64,000 nucleotides of DNA from Ophiura sarsii (GCA_035610835.1 CM069442.1:6732444-6796443), one strand, 5' to 3'; positions 11,311 to 23,235 are shown, numbered from the stretch's first letter. The notes: a model not told the origin generated them from the sequence alone. Numbers and translations: made by a program.

Positions 11311-12337
11311 AAGTGAACATGAATTTAATATTCTGTGATTTGTTACCCAAGTATGATGTTACCATGGTGAAATGATATCTGACAGGTGTCATGGCCGCCG
11401 AAACCTCTGGGAGGGCGCCATGTCACGTCTGCGAAATGCAACTTTCATCAGTTTTGATGATTTCATTTCTGATATGTTGTCAGCACTTGTTATTTGTCAA
11501 GTCAATTCCCAAAGTGTTATGTGGCAATGGGGAAAGAGGAGGCAATTGGGAAATGGAACAAATTAATAGGTTTTAACTGGCTAATCAGTGCCATACACAC
11601 CACCCCAATATTAGCAGGTTTTTTGTGTGTATTGGCCAATTCTTCAAGTGTGTTGGGGGCTGTCAACAAAGATTTTTTTAATATTCTTTTACAAATTATT
11701 TCTTTATTCAATGAAACATATAATTATACAATAATTTAAATATTTACCATCAATTAAAAATCCCACTGACTGTATTTAAGACTAATCATAGTAGGTCAAA
11801 TGCTATACATACATATACCGGTAATTTACACAACATACATAATTGTTACAGTGAAATCAGTCTACAAAACGTTGTTCTTTTTCAAATAGGAATAAGAGAT
11901 TTGTGTGGTTACCATATCTATACTTGCTTGTGCACAGTTTGCCAACGGCGACGATGTAGTTAATACATTTTGAATCATTATGATCATAAATGTTATTGTG
12001 ATAGTTGAATTTCAATGGTTATAATACAAAATGTGTAGATAGTTTACGCAAAATGACTTGACTCTGTCAACAGAGATGGGTGTAGTGAGTATCCATGTAG
12101 CGATGAATAAGGGACTACTACAAAGGGATTTGTACTCAGCCTATTTTACATTCAATTGAGTTGGTGCATGACATCCAATTCATAGCATATGCTATCAAAG
12201 ACATTTATCACGAAACAGGTGTCTTCCTTCTTTCTGAAAATCTTAAACACAGTTACGTACTCCCGACAAGATGGCTGCTAGTCCAGAATATGGATAACCA
12301 TTATATCCGTAGTGTAAGATATTCATGATCGAGTTAA

Positions 12338-13155
12338 AGGGGCCCTCAATTATTTTCAGAAGTTGGATTTTTCACATATGCGTAATGCTTTATATACATA
12401 CTAACTACCACCTAAAATTATAGAGCTTAATTTGCAGTATTTCGAAATTACCCAAATTCATCTAAAAGGCCACAGATGGTTTCTTACTTATTTGTTTCAT
12501 GTTTATTCAAAATAACCTTGAAGACCATCCATGGCTTGTTGCGTGATGCATAGTCATGACCTCCCTGATTCTATTGGAGATTTTTAACAAAATACAAAAA
12601 AAGTGAAAAGCACTAAGGCCATTCACAATTGATTTTGAGTTTCCTGTTGCAGTTTTAAAAAAAGGGACGAGGTGACGTTTAATTATTAATTATTAATTAT
12701 CTTTTATTTTCTTTATTTTGAAACTAATTATTTTGTGGTCGCAACCAATTTCACTACCCTTATATCGAGGACTCGGCATTTAATTATTTCCCAAAAATGA
12801 TTAATTTGATACCCAAGTAATAATGCAATCAACATAGCTGATATGAAATAAGTCAGAAAGTAGCAAATAAAGTTGATTGAAAGTCATTTTAAAGGCGAAA
12901 ATCCTAAATAAAAATGAAATAATTAAAAATATTTCGAAATTCTCAATTTCGGACGCGGGCGGCAACAGGAAACTCAAAATCAATTGTGAAGGGCCTAATA
13001 TACCTTTCGGAAATTCTGAGAAAATGTCTTTATTTTTCATTTTTATTGATTTTTTTTTGAAGAAATCTTACATGAGAGGGCTTCTATGTATATCATCTAT
13101 TTAAACAAGGTAAAAATTTTGAATTTCATTTGTTGAGAAATCTCTTTGTGCCCCT
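12338..13155. mobile_element. TTAA-flanked TIR element with a nested MITE
   Basis: TTAA (12334-12337 and 13156-13159) flanks AGGGGCCC on the left and the complement of AGGGGCAC on the right. The interior, with a CATACTAACTACCACCT block, matches the element at 35063-35422, so both belong to one Kolobok- or piggyBac-like non-autonomous family. A separate MITE (12617-12995) sits inside; without it this copy is about 436 bp. No ORF of note. Confidence 0.7.
12617..12995. mobile_element. PIF/Harbinger-type MITE, 379 bp, nested
   Basis: TAA duplications at 12614-12616 and 12996-12998 flank inverted repeats of about 35 bp. Left: GGCCATTCACAATTGATTTT running into GAGTTTCCTGTTGC. Right: the complement with one extra base. 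A TWA target duplication and GG-starting ends fit PIF/Harbinger. There is no coding capacity. Confidence 0.75.
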
Positions 13156-13451
13156 TTAAATGAAAGCAAAAACTTTATTATTGAAAGTAACTGTTTAACC
13201 TTTAATCCTTTAATCCTTTATCGGAAGATCTTGCGCCAATGTAATTTGGCACAGTTTTGCACCACCATAGATAAGTCAGGGTTGATACAATCACCGATGG
13301 AATTTGCAATCATCATTATAAGGTAATAATTTACTACACCACACGGCAACTGTGCGGAAAAAATATTTTTATAACCCGATGTGCAGGTTTTTGGGCTATA
13401 AAACGGACCCAGGCTATATAAAGAGGCGAACATACTCGCCAAGTGTCGACT

Positions 13452-13620
13452 GACAGCTGTGGTGTAGTGGCTAGGATCTGGGCCCTGGTGCTGGAGGTCC
13501 GTGGTTCAAATTGGGGGGGGCGGGGGTCGGGTGACTTTTCTGGTGAATTTTTGGGGTCGGAAAAGAAATCTGATGCCGTGTGGTGATCTAGAGTTAGGGT
13601 TATTATGCATCATGTGTATC
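13452..13620 (+). repeat. tRNA-derived SINE head
   Basis: GCTGTGGTGTAGTGGCTAGG resembles a tRNA A box region (TGGTGTAGTGG) and GTGGTTCAAATTGG a B box (GGTTCAAAT), spaced as in tRNA genes. After the B box comes a G-rich run and a non-tRNA body, so this is a SINE copy rather than a working tRNA. The 3' boundary is uncertain. Confidence 0.6.
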
Positions 13621-16600
13621 ATTATGATCTTACAAAATTTCAGAAATAATTAATTATCTTGATCAATCTTTCATAAGTATAATATAACTCGGGATGATGT
13701 TCCAATGTGATTGTAATACATGTATGTGGAATAAAACTCTATCATCCAACAAAATCATGTTTTCTTGGATGCCCTGTAGAATACAGGAACACTCCTGCTT
13801 ACTTTAAAGAACAAATCTGAACTCTAATCAGTAACATAATACGGCATGGAAGTGCGTTCACAAATCTTAACTTTTCCTGCGTCTGTCCTCTACAATCAAA
13901 CGAGTTAATGCAATTAAACAATGGAACAATATGTTACTGTTTACAACAAGGCTGTGGCAAATAAACGACACGTAACGTCATCTTTGTCCGTAATGCACCA
14001 GGGAAACGATTCGATGCATTTATATCAATGCAGGAAGTGTGTCAAATCAAACATGTGTGTCTGGGTATAAATAATGTTTGATGTAAATTAAGTATATTAT
14101 TACATTTAATCCATAATTCAAGATAAGCTTAAGGGGTCATGGTAGGTTTTGAATAATGTCCAATTGAAATGAAAATCATGATAATATCAATAGTATATCA
14201 GGGTGTAACTATAAAAAAGTAGAATTTGCACTCTCTAGAGTATAGTGATCACAGAACATAAAAACTTGAGGTTTATCCAATACTTACCAGATGGGCACTG
14301 AAAGCCTGAAAATGACCTTTCTACGATCCCGCGTACTGGTAGTATAAACCCCTATATGTGGTTGTGTTTCTCCATAAAGCTTTCTCTATAATTTCTTCAA
14401 ATCTAGAAGTGGTATAAACATTAATTGATTCAACTTCCATCTGTGGACGACGTCCGCTTAGTACACAACAGCAAAAGCGGAATCGCTTTGAAAATAAACA
14501 AGTCTTCTACATAGCATTATAGTCTTCCGTCACCGCACATATCGTTTTATCGACCGAACAATTCAGTTGACTGTTCTATGGATGAAGTGAGTTCAGCATG
14601 AGAGAGAACGTTTCCTCGGCTACTCAACGATGGCATAAACTACCACAAACAGTATGTAACCTTATTTAATTTTGTTGAGATTCGAGAACCGACTAGCCTA
14701 TTATTAAGATCTATTTTATGTTTAATGTTATCAAAATTGTACACATATTTTCATGAGTTCATAAAACAAACGGACTGCTCTTTATTTGTGAAATAGGTTG
14801 GACTATAATCCTACTATTTAGGCACGCCTAAATAGTAGGAGGCTTACGGTCTACATATCACCTCGGGGCAATAGTTTACCCCCATCTCCCTTATGAGCAG
14901 TCAATATTTGTATGCCGCCATTGGGTGATCAACCTGGAGTAATTTCAATCTGCTGATTCCACATTTCGTGTAGCAATTAATCATTGTAGAGTTACCTGAT
15001 CATAGCAGATACACTCTTCTTGTAATTATATCTATTGATTAAGGACAATCCTAAATGCAGGTGGAGTTAGATGTTGTTGATCTCAGTGTGAATTAGAAAC
15101 AGCATCAGGCAGTGTAGTTGTAAAAGATGATATAAATAGGATAGTCAATCGCACTTATGAAGCAAATTTTGAAGAAGTTGGTTGGTTAAACAGAAACCTT
15201 TCTAGCATGAGTGCTGTGCTATGACACCCTCACCAATGACTATGACAGGGAAAGTTGACAAGAACAGAAGATCACCTGGCGAGATTTTACACTTTACAGG
15301 GATTACATATTTACAGTCTTATATATTTCAATTCTGCACAAGACAATATAAATATACATACAGCAAAGTGTATCAATTATAAATGTTATTGTTAAAGTCA
15401 AATGAAAACTACATCGTGTGTCATACTTTGTATAAATTAATTTCATTGATAAATATTTACTTACAACTATTATTATGATCATTACTAGTAGTAGTATATG
15501 CTTAGGTGTGTTTAAGGAGAATCCGAACAATGCAATTTATTCCGTCCATTGTGTAAATGACGTTAAGGCGAATTTGTAAACAAAGGAAATTCCCCTTATT
15601 CCGCAATTAAAGTAATTATTATTATTATTATTCATATTATTGTTATTGTTGCTTATATCAAATATCATAGATTGTCAAAATGTAAGTGCTCTAGCCTAGA
15701 TTAAATAACAACAACGTTTTAGAATTACTTATTATTCAAATGAATTATTAGGAAGTATAGTTCATATAATAACCTATAAACATTAAAAGATGTAGATGTA
15801 CTCCATGGGGGAAATGATAAATCTACAAAATTACCAATACCACACGATGAAAAGTGTGATTTTCATTCTCTACTAGCATTTTTGTTGTTTTGTTATTCAG
15901 CTTTCAAAATAAATGGTCAAGAGATGTCACGTGTATCAATTCAAAGGTTATGTGTCCCAAAAAGTTCAACCAACACAGATACACTTGCATGGTACAAAAT
16001 GATGTATCTGATTAATGGATTGATATTGAAAAGAGTGCATATCATGGACACTGATGATATTATGTTTTGGTATAGTTGATTTTAATGTTAACATTTCTAT
16101 AGAAATTAAATAAAATCTAACCTTTGTTGGGGGTAACAATGGTGTGCGTGGTCAAAGCTTTATCTCAGGTGTTGTATGCTAGTAGCACCTTTCAGATACT
16201 TTTCTGTTTATAATTTTGATTGTAAGAAAATGTACAATACAAGTGGATATGTTCTTTTTTGATAAATGTATATGAAATATGTTATCATATCATACAGTGC
16301 ACTTTGATCTGAATATTTATATTTACTTATTATTGAGCAAACAGGCATCAGACCTATGCCCTGTGGGTTCCCATCCCACATCATATATTACTAAATGACA
16401 CGGGAAAGGGGGTGGGTACTTTTTCATCGATAACAGAAATGGCTGCATATTAAAATGATATCAAGTTACCAACCATGGGTCGTTAAGATTGATTATCAAA
16501 ATTTAGATCTACTCTTGAAATTTTTAAACCTTCATTTTAGTTTTGAATCAATATTATGTCCTCATTGTTGCATAAAAATACCTTATTTGGCAAAGTGTAC

Positions 16601-17235
16601 TTGAATTTGTAAGAGCTGATACATCAAAACTGATTGGTATGGTTTTTGTATATTTATGCATAATCGAATATCCATTATTACCCATTATAAAATGTGAGTA
16701 GCACCCCTGTTAAGATTACATGTACTATATGTGAGCGTCCTGTATCCATAATTATTTGTTCATATTTTCCCAAGCAACCAGCGCCATTTTAGTTGTTAGT
16801 CATCGCTATGTAGATATGAGTGTATAAGGTAAGGTAATTGATTATATGTAAAATTATAGCTTAACATAAAAAAGAGTAAGAAATAACAAGATAAAATATA
16901 GAGGTTTTGATTTAAGTTTTAGTAATCAATTAATTAACGACATGTAGGTATACACATACTATTTTGTGGATAAGCCGTTTCCATTCAGCATTTACATTTA
17001 ATTTAGTTAATAATATTCTTTAACATATTGTGCGATTTGCCAAATGAGCACTGCCGATATTCCCTCAAATTAGTAAAGTGTAATAACACTATCATACATA
17101 AAATATCAAACACACCTAAAAGCATGAGTGCTCTAACAGTTGGTTGGTTGTTTTGAGAGAAAATGGATCATCTGGTTCAATGCAGTGGTTCACAATAAAG
17201 ACCAGGAATTCTCAGGCATTGTTACAATTCCTCAG
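13621..17235. other. No supported gene; scattered small motifs
   Basis: This AT-rich 3.6 kb contains no convincing exon. It holds a perfect 15-bp-arm hairpin at 14809-14840, an ATT/TTG microsatellite at about 15615-15652, and a splice-donor-like GTAAGTAT on the - strand near 14281-14288 without a convincing exon. The short frames at 15303-15530 and 15882-16079 have no recognised similarity. Confidence 0.4.
14809..14840. repeat. Perfect short hairpin
   Basis: TCCTACTATTTAGGC and its exact complement are separated by only AC, giving a 15-bp stem. No element boundary was found around it. Confidence 0.85.
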
Positions 17236-17492
17236 ATAATAAGGTTTATGACAGGCCTACTTTCATAAACCAATTTATTTACCGGGGCAGACACCGTCTG
17301 GGCTTTCCCTTTTGCAGTGTGCGTCTGTGTGTCTTGGTTACCACTCAGTGGGCCAATCAGCTGCCTTGTTTTCATGCCCGCGTTTTTTCGTCCTTTGTTT
17401 TGGTTCTGGGAGAGGTTCCGTGCTTTTACCTTTCTATTATACCGTTCATATTTCTTATTGGCTTCATCGAGACGGGTCGCCTTCCTAAAAAA
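17236..17492 (-). repeat. Duplicated 257-bp block P, copy 1 (exon-like on - strand)
   Basis: This block is practically identical to 21002-21258. Its + strand left end is a 29-bp near-palindrome (GGTTTATGA...TCATAAACC), and its right end, CTTCCTAAAAAA, runs into an (AAAT)n tail to 17527. On the - strand it reads as an exon: acceptor CTGTTTTTTTAG, 202 bp open (17283-17484), then a GTAAAT donor. The reading is hydrophilic and contains RLDEANKKYERYNRK and MKTRQLIGPLSG. It is either a SINE with an A tail or a duplicated coding exon. Confidence 0.5.
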
Positions 17493-17496
17493 ACAG

Positions 17497-17527
17497 ATAA
17501 ATAAATAAATAAATAAATAAATAAATA
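17497..17527 (+). repeat. (AAAT)n microsatellite tail
   Basis: About seven ATAA units follow block P copy 1. They are absent after copy 2. A simple A-rich tail of this kind commonly ends retroposed sequences. Confidence 0.85.
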
Positions 17528-18590
17528 TGATGCTTAAGATGAATGGGTCACTTCATAACTCTTAGAAATGCTGTATCAGAGCTAATTAGTCTCTGGCAAT
17601 ATTATGCAAGGTATTTAATTATGCTGATGTTTTACATGATCATCTTTGTTACTTTGCTGTTAGTTTTCTAGCTACAATAGTTGTATTTCACCGCAGCTTC
17701 TCCCCGTGTGATATTATATTATTCATTTCGCTGTGTTGGGCGGCAATACCGGACACAACTTCTAGGTACTGTGTATGTATAGGGATATCCTACATGAATA
17801 TCTGGTACGTTTTATAGCTATAAGAGTTGTTGTTTTTCACACTGATTCTCTCCATCTAATATTATATTGTTCATTTTTTAATTGCAGTGCTTCACTTTAT
17901 ACACTTTGTATTGTGCAGTTTATACCGGACACATAACTTCATCAGTGAGGAGATGAATGGTCTACTTGAATGGCATAAGCAGTCAATCCGCTACAAGTAT
18001 CCTTAGTAGGATGCCAAATTGGAAGACTGTATATTCATGCATCCTTATGTAGGCATGAAATGGTGTATACAACATTTTTGCGTCACCTGTACATGTGAAT
18101 ATATCAATATTCTGGCACCCTTTCCACCATGTCAACCTGTGCTCTGGTAATTTCCATCGATTGTTCTGTTTTTGCTCTTCTAGTATTGCCGCCTGCTTGG
18201 CAGTGTTGATGCACATGCATGGTCACGCTAAGATATGTATACCTCAGTTATCTACTCATTTATTTAATGCATGCATATGTTATAGGAATGCTACATCAGT
18301 AGGACATCTTATGCCAGTTGGCCCTGACTCTCTGAATAATTGTGTGACACTCTTTATCCATTCATAGACTAGACCTAAAAAGGGGGACAACCATGTCTAT
18401 TGAAATGTTGTGTTGAGCTGATACTTTGTGCGTCTCACTCACACCTGTATAACTACAAACTAATTGAGCACCATCTTAGATCAAGGGGTATAAGGTTTAG
18501 TTATTGGTTTCATTATGAGTGATGGGTCCACCACCGTTACATTTATATGCCATACACACATTCGTCATAAATGAGGAATACTCTGGTTGT
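17528..18590. other. No supported feature
   Basis: AT-rich single-copy-looking sequence with overlapping short frames on both strands (for example 17983-18216 and 18095-18367). Neither has splice or domain support. Confidence 0.4.
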
Positions 18591-18594
18591 ATAC

Positions 18595-18945
18595 CCTGAT
18601 GAAAGCATATGAAAATGTAATGAAAAGCAATGAAATGTAAAAAATAATATTAAAAAAAAAAAAAAAAAAAAATGTGAACATGTAATGAATGAAAAGCATA
18701 TAAAAACATGTTATGTAATGATATGCAATGTAAACATGATGAAAAGCATATGAAAATGTGTTATACATGTAATTGATATAAAATGTTACCATGAAAGGTA
18801 TGTGAACATGAATGTAAACATGCCGAAAAGCATATCAAAATGTGTAAACATGCGTAAAGCATATGATATACAATGATATGAAATGTAACCATGAAAATCG
18901 TGTGAATGTAAACATGCTTAAAAGCAAATGAAAATGTGTATATCA
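18595..18945. repeat. AT-rich minisatellite built on GAAAAGCATATGAAAATGT
   Basis: Degenerate copies of a unit of about 50-55 bp containing GTAAACATG, AAAAGCATATGAAAATGTG and TTATACATGTAATGATAT follow each other. The same units return at 19535-19870 on the other side of block U copy 1. It includes an A run of about 20 at 18652-18671. Confidence 0.7.
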
Positions 18946-19530
18946 GCAATTTATGTGCTCGCTCTATTATTGCCATTCATTCATTAAATTGATACAATAA
19001 ATTATGCAGATTAGACTATAGGACATTAAAATATTTACATATTCATATGTTGAATACCATAAATTTGAGTCAGTATACAATGTGAAATTAGCAGATGTTA
19101 CTTCTCTGAGCTATTCTCTAAGGGTAGGGGTTGGTAATCTACAGATCCCTGGAATCATGTGCTGACAAAAGTTATAAATGACTCATCTAATATAATATTG
19201 GTCCTTGTCAATTCATTAGTTCAACCATCATTGTGTCATCTCTGTAGCATAACTCTCTTAGGTGTTTATACATTAGGTTTAGGTATTTTTACTTTTCCAA
19301 AAAATGTGATGGTTGTTGATGATGCAAACACGTCTGTTATCAATTTATACAATTATATTTCCATGACTTACTATTATTTGATTAGACAATTAGCATCGTC
19401 AAATGGACGATCAGATCAATCTATTTATACAAATATTGTATGTGTGATAAATTTACTCTCCAATGTATTATTAAGGTACTATTATATCATTTAGTGACAT
19501 ATCATGAATAAATTAACACTATATGACAAT
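18946..19530 (+). repeat. Block U, copy 1 (diverged)
   Basis: Matches the start of 20057-20620 and 21314-21880, from GCAATTTATGTGCTCxCTC through TTATTAAGGTACTA, with scattered substitutions. It lacks the hairpin subrepeats found at the right of the other two copies. The 111-codon frame at 19159-19494 is disrupted in the other copies and is not supported as a gene. Confidence 0.8.
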
Positions 19531-19534
19531 TTGC

Positions 19535-20030
19535 AATATGATTTGCAATGTAAACAGGCTGAAAAACATGAAAATGTTATGTAATGATATGCAATGAACA
19601 TGATTGTAAACATGCCAAAAATGCATATGTAAACGTATTAACTTGCTGAAAAGCATATGAAAATGTGCTATGCATGTACATGATATACGATGTAATGTTA
19701 TGCAATGATGTAAACATGATGAAAAGCATATGTGAATGTGTTATACATGTATTTGATATGAAATGTAAACATGATGAAACTATGTAAAATGTGAAAAACT
19801 ATGTGTTATTCATGTAACGATAATATAATGAAACTATGTGAATGGTGAAAGTTATGATAGTAATAAACAATAAAAATAAATATATTTAAAAAAAAAAACA
19901 TGTATAAATATAACTGATAGTAATAAACAATAAAAAATAAAAAAAATAAAAAACTTGCTCCAACACTCAAGGGGGGGGGGGGGGGGGGGGGAGGGGGAGG
20001 GGCGTTTGTTTGGGCAAGTGTTCATATGAA
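19535..20030. repeat. Minisatellite continuation, A-rich stretch and G21 tract
   Basis: The GAAAAGCATATG minisatellite resumes, then comes an A-rich segment with a direct repeat of CTGATAGTAATAAACAATAA, then 21 uninterrupted Gs at 19971-19991. Confidence 0.7.
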
Positions 20031-20039
20031 AACTTGAAT

Positions 20040-21001
20040 GGTGTATATTTAGAGTCGGCAATTTATGTGCTCACTCTATTATTGCCATTAATTAATTAAA
20101 TTGATACAATTAATTATGCAGATTAGACAGATAGGACATTAAAATATTTACATATTCATATGTTGAATACCATAAATTTGAGTCAGTATACAATGTGAAA
20201 TTAGCAGATGTTACTTCTCTGAGCTATTCTCTAAGGGTAGGGGTTGGTAATCTACAGATCCCTGGAATCATGTGCTGACAAAAGTTATAAATGACTCATC
20301 TAATATAATGTTGGTCCTTGTCAATTCATTAGTTCAACCATCATTGTGTCATCTCTGTAGCATAACTCTCTTAGGTGTTTATACATTAGGTTTAGGTATT
20401 TTTACTTTTCCAAAAAATTGATGGGTTGTTGATGAAGCGAACATGTCTGTTATCAATTTAAACAATTATATTTCCATGACATATTAATATTTTATTATGC
20501 AAATAAGCATCGTCAAATGGACGATCAGTTCGATCTAACTACATGTATGATAAATGTAATATCCAATGTATTATTAAGGTACTACTACATGTACTGAAAT
20601 ATCCTGAATAAATTGAAACTATGTTAAATGTAATTCTACAAATGAATGAGGTAATTAAAATTACCAGTATAAATTGTAGTGAATAACATGTGATGGCATA
20701 TTTGTAATTCTACAAATGTAATTCTACAAATGAATGAGGTAATTAAATTTACCAGTATAAATTGTAGTGAATCCACATGTTGTGGCATAGAATTTTGATA
20801 AATGAAAACTATGTTAATTTTAATTCTACAAATGAATGATGTAATTAAAATTACCAGTATAAATTTGTAGTGAATCTACATGTGGTGCATAGTTGGAATT
20901 GATAAAGAGTGCCAATTTGGGTGCTCAGTAAAGGTTAATAAAACTCGATGTAGCCGATGAGCAATACCGTCAATTTTGTATCCTGTGTTTGTTATCTGTA
21001 A
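20040..21001 (+). repeat. Block U, copy 2 (unit of the 1,257-bp duplication)
   Basis: Nearly base-for-base the same as 21297-22260 at a constant offset of 1,257. The left part is shared with copy 1. The right part holds three subrepeats (about 20632, 20713 and 20820), each with TTCTACAAATGAATGA, GGTAATTAAAATTACC and AAATTGTAGTGAAT, which can fold on themselves. It ends at TATCTGTAAATAATAA, where block P copy 2 starts. No coding potential was recognised. Confidence 0.9.
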
Positions 21002-21258
21002 ATAATAAGGTTTATGACAGGCCTACTTTCATAAACCAATTTATTTACCGGGGCAGACACCGTCTGGGCTTTCCCTTTTGCAGTGTGCGTCTGTGTGTCT
21101 TGGTTACCACTCAGTGGGCCAATCAGCTGCCTTGTTTTCATGCCCGCGTTTTTTCGTCCTTTGTTTTGGTTCTGGGAGAGGTTCCGTGCTTTTACCTTTC
21201 TATTATACCGTTCATATTTCTTATTGGCTTCATCGAGACGGGTCGCCTTCCTAAAAAA
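21002..21258 (-). repeat. Duplicated block P, copy 2 (exon-like on - strand)
   Basis: Same sequence as 17236-17492, placed between block U copies 2 and 3. On the - strand an acceptor GGAATTTTTTAG precedes an open 202-bp segment (21049-21250) ending at a GTAAAT donor. The frame can also be read on for 92 codons across both flanks. The encoded peptide is basic and polar, without a recognised domain. Alternatively the block is a SINE whose + strand ends in CTAAAAAA. Confidence 0.5.
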
Positions 21259-21296
21259 TTCCACTCCCACCCACCCATTTTATACTTTAGTAAATT

Positions 21297-22262
21297 GGTG
21301 TATATTTAGAGTCGGCAATTTATGTGCTCACTCTATTATTGCCATTAATTAATTAAATTGATACAATTAATTATGCAGATTAGACAGATAGGACATTAAA
21401 ATATTTACATATTCATATGTTGAATACCATAAATTTGAGTCAGTATACAATGTGAAATTAGCAGATGTTACTTCTCTGAGCTATTCTCTAAGGGTAGGGG
21501 TTGGTAATCTACAGATCCCTGGAATCATGTGCTGACAAAAGTTATAAATGACTCATCTAATATAATGTTGGTCCTTGTCAATTCATTAGTTCAACCATCA
21601 TTGTGTCATCTCTGTAGCATAACTCTCTTAGGTGTTTATACATTAGGTTTAGGTATTTTTACTTTTCCAAAAAATTGATGGGTTGTTGATGAAGCGAACA
21701 TGTCTGTTATCAATTTAAACAATTATATTTCCATGACATATTAATATTTTATTATGCAAATAAGCATCGTCAAATGGACGATCAGTTCGATCTAACTACA
21801 TGTATGATAAATGTAATATCCAATGTATTATTAAGGTACTACTACATGTACTGAAATATCCTGAATAAATTGAAACTATGTTAAATGTAATTCTACAAAT
21901 GAATGAGGTAATTAAAATTACCAGTATAAATTGTAGTGAATAACATGTGATGGCATATTTGTAATTCTACAAATGTAATTCTACAAATGAATGAGGTAAT
22001 TAAATTTACCAGTATAAATTGTAGTGAATCCACATGTTGTGGCATAGAATTTTGATAAATGAAAACTATGTTAATTTTAATTCTACAAATGAATGATGTA
22101 ATTAAAATTACCAGTATAAATTTGTAGTGAATCTACATGTGGTGCATAGTTGGAATTGATAAAGAGTGCCAATTTGGGTGCTCAGTAAAGGTTAATAAAA
22201 CTCGATGTAGCCGATGAGCAATACCGTCAATTTTGTATCCTGTGTTTGTTATCTGTAAATAA
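21297..22262 (+). repeat. Block U, copy 3
   Basis: Repeats 20040-21005 with almost no differences, including all three hairpin subrepeats, and stops at CTGTAAATAATAA where copy 2 passes into block P. The near identity implies a very recent duplication, conversion or an assembly duplicate. Confidence 0.9.
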
Positions 22263-22379
22263 TAACAACAACCTCTGATTTCAAAACAAATTCACGAAAA
22301 CAGTTGTTAAGCAGTCATTATTCTCATTCATTACTGAAAAAGATGAATATTTTTTGAAAAAATGATTTGTACCGATATA

Positions 22380-22735
22380 ATCGCGCTAATAATTAATTAG
22401 TTTTCTGTTTATTTGTCCACCTCTTCTTAGTTATTGAAACAGTCCAAGTCAGGTCATCCCCTCATTAATTTTTGTAATCATTCAACCAATCAGGAATAAG
22501 CTTTAATTGTGTTTCCTCCTAACTCATTGAATATTCAGTTAAGGGGCGCGAGGCTTTAATGTGATTAGTCGGTCAATGATCAGAAAAATTGAACACTTTG
22601 GCGCAGTATTTTCGGGCAATTATTAGTAACCTGCGCTCGGCGTGCACATTCTCATCTAACAATTCATTTTATTGGAACGCAGCTATCACTATTATTCATG
22701 AAGTAATGAATAACAATTAATGACTCTAACTTATG
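22380..22735. promoter_or_regulatory. Possible regulatory block upstream of the kinase gene
   Basis: This stretch lacks repeat signatures and is dense in homeodomain-like cores (ATTAATTAG, CAATTAATGAC, TCATTAAT), with interspersed GC-rich words (GGCGCGAGGC, TTTGGCGCAG). It lies about 450 bp before the repeat-derived start region of the kinase gene. The regulatory call is inference from composition and position only. Confidence 0.25.
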
Positions 22736-22865
22736 GTCTTCTTTTAAGAATGTAATATCAGACTCATGTCAAAGAACTTCCGTAATTAGTACCAGTCCCA
22801 ACCTTTGATGAGTGAAGACTATTTTGCTCTGATGTAAATGGCTTCCTTACAACCTCTCTTGAACA

Positions 22866-23235
22866 GTGGCGGCGCCATGTGGGGGAGGCACAGGGAGGGG
22901 CATTTCCCTCCCTAAAACAATTATGCCCCTCCCCCACTTTGTCCCCCCACCCCATCCCCCCCCCCCCCCCCCCCCCGAAAAAAGGTTTAAATTAGACAAA
23001 ATATGACAATTTTAGCTGAAAATGGCAATTTGTTGTGGTCTTTGCGTATATTTGTTACCAAATTAGGTTAAACTAGACAACACTTGAACATTTGAGCATA
23101 AAATAGCTACATTTTGCGTGCAAGCGCGCATTTTTATACCAAACTAGTTAAAATTAGACCACATTTTACAATTTTAGCGTAAAATGGCTAAAAGATGTGT
23201 GCGCATAGCGTGCATCTTCTTTTCTTTATGCCCCC
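22866..23235. mobile_element. Repeat with C21 tract and hAT-like left end, running into the kinase ORF start
   Basis: CAGTGGCGGCGCCATG resembles a hAT terminus, followed by GGGGCATTTCCCTCC, a C21 tract (22956-22976), then degenerate subrepeats of about 80 bp around AAATTAGAC, TTTTAGC and AAAATGGCTA. A matching right end and target duplication were not found. The repeat-like sequence continues through the ATG at 23184 to about TTATGCCCCCTAAAAAG. Confidence 0.45.

Noticed and set aside
17317..17508. + strand frames of 61-63 codons in block P
   Set aside because: Two overlapping frames are open only because the - strand reading avoids stops; the peptides are Phe/Leu-rich without motif.
19159..19494. 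111-codon + strand frame in block U copy 1
   Set aside because: The frame is broken by frameshifts and stops in the two near-identical other copies, and the peptide matches nothing recognised.
17236..21258. Helitron interpretation of block P (hairpin near one end followed by CTGA in copy 1)
   Set aside because: Copy 2 has no CTRR end at the same position and there is no TC start, so the similarity is accidental.
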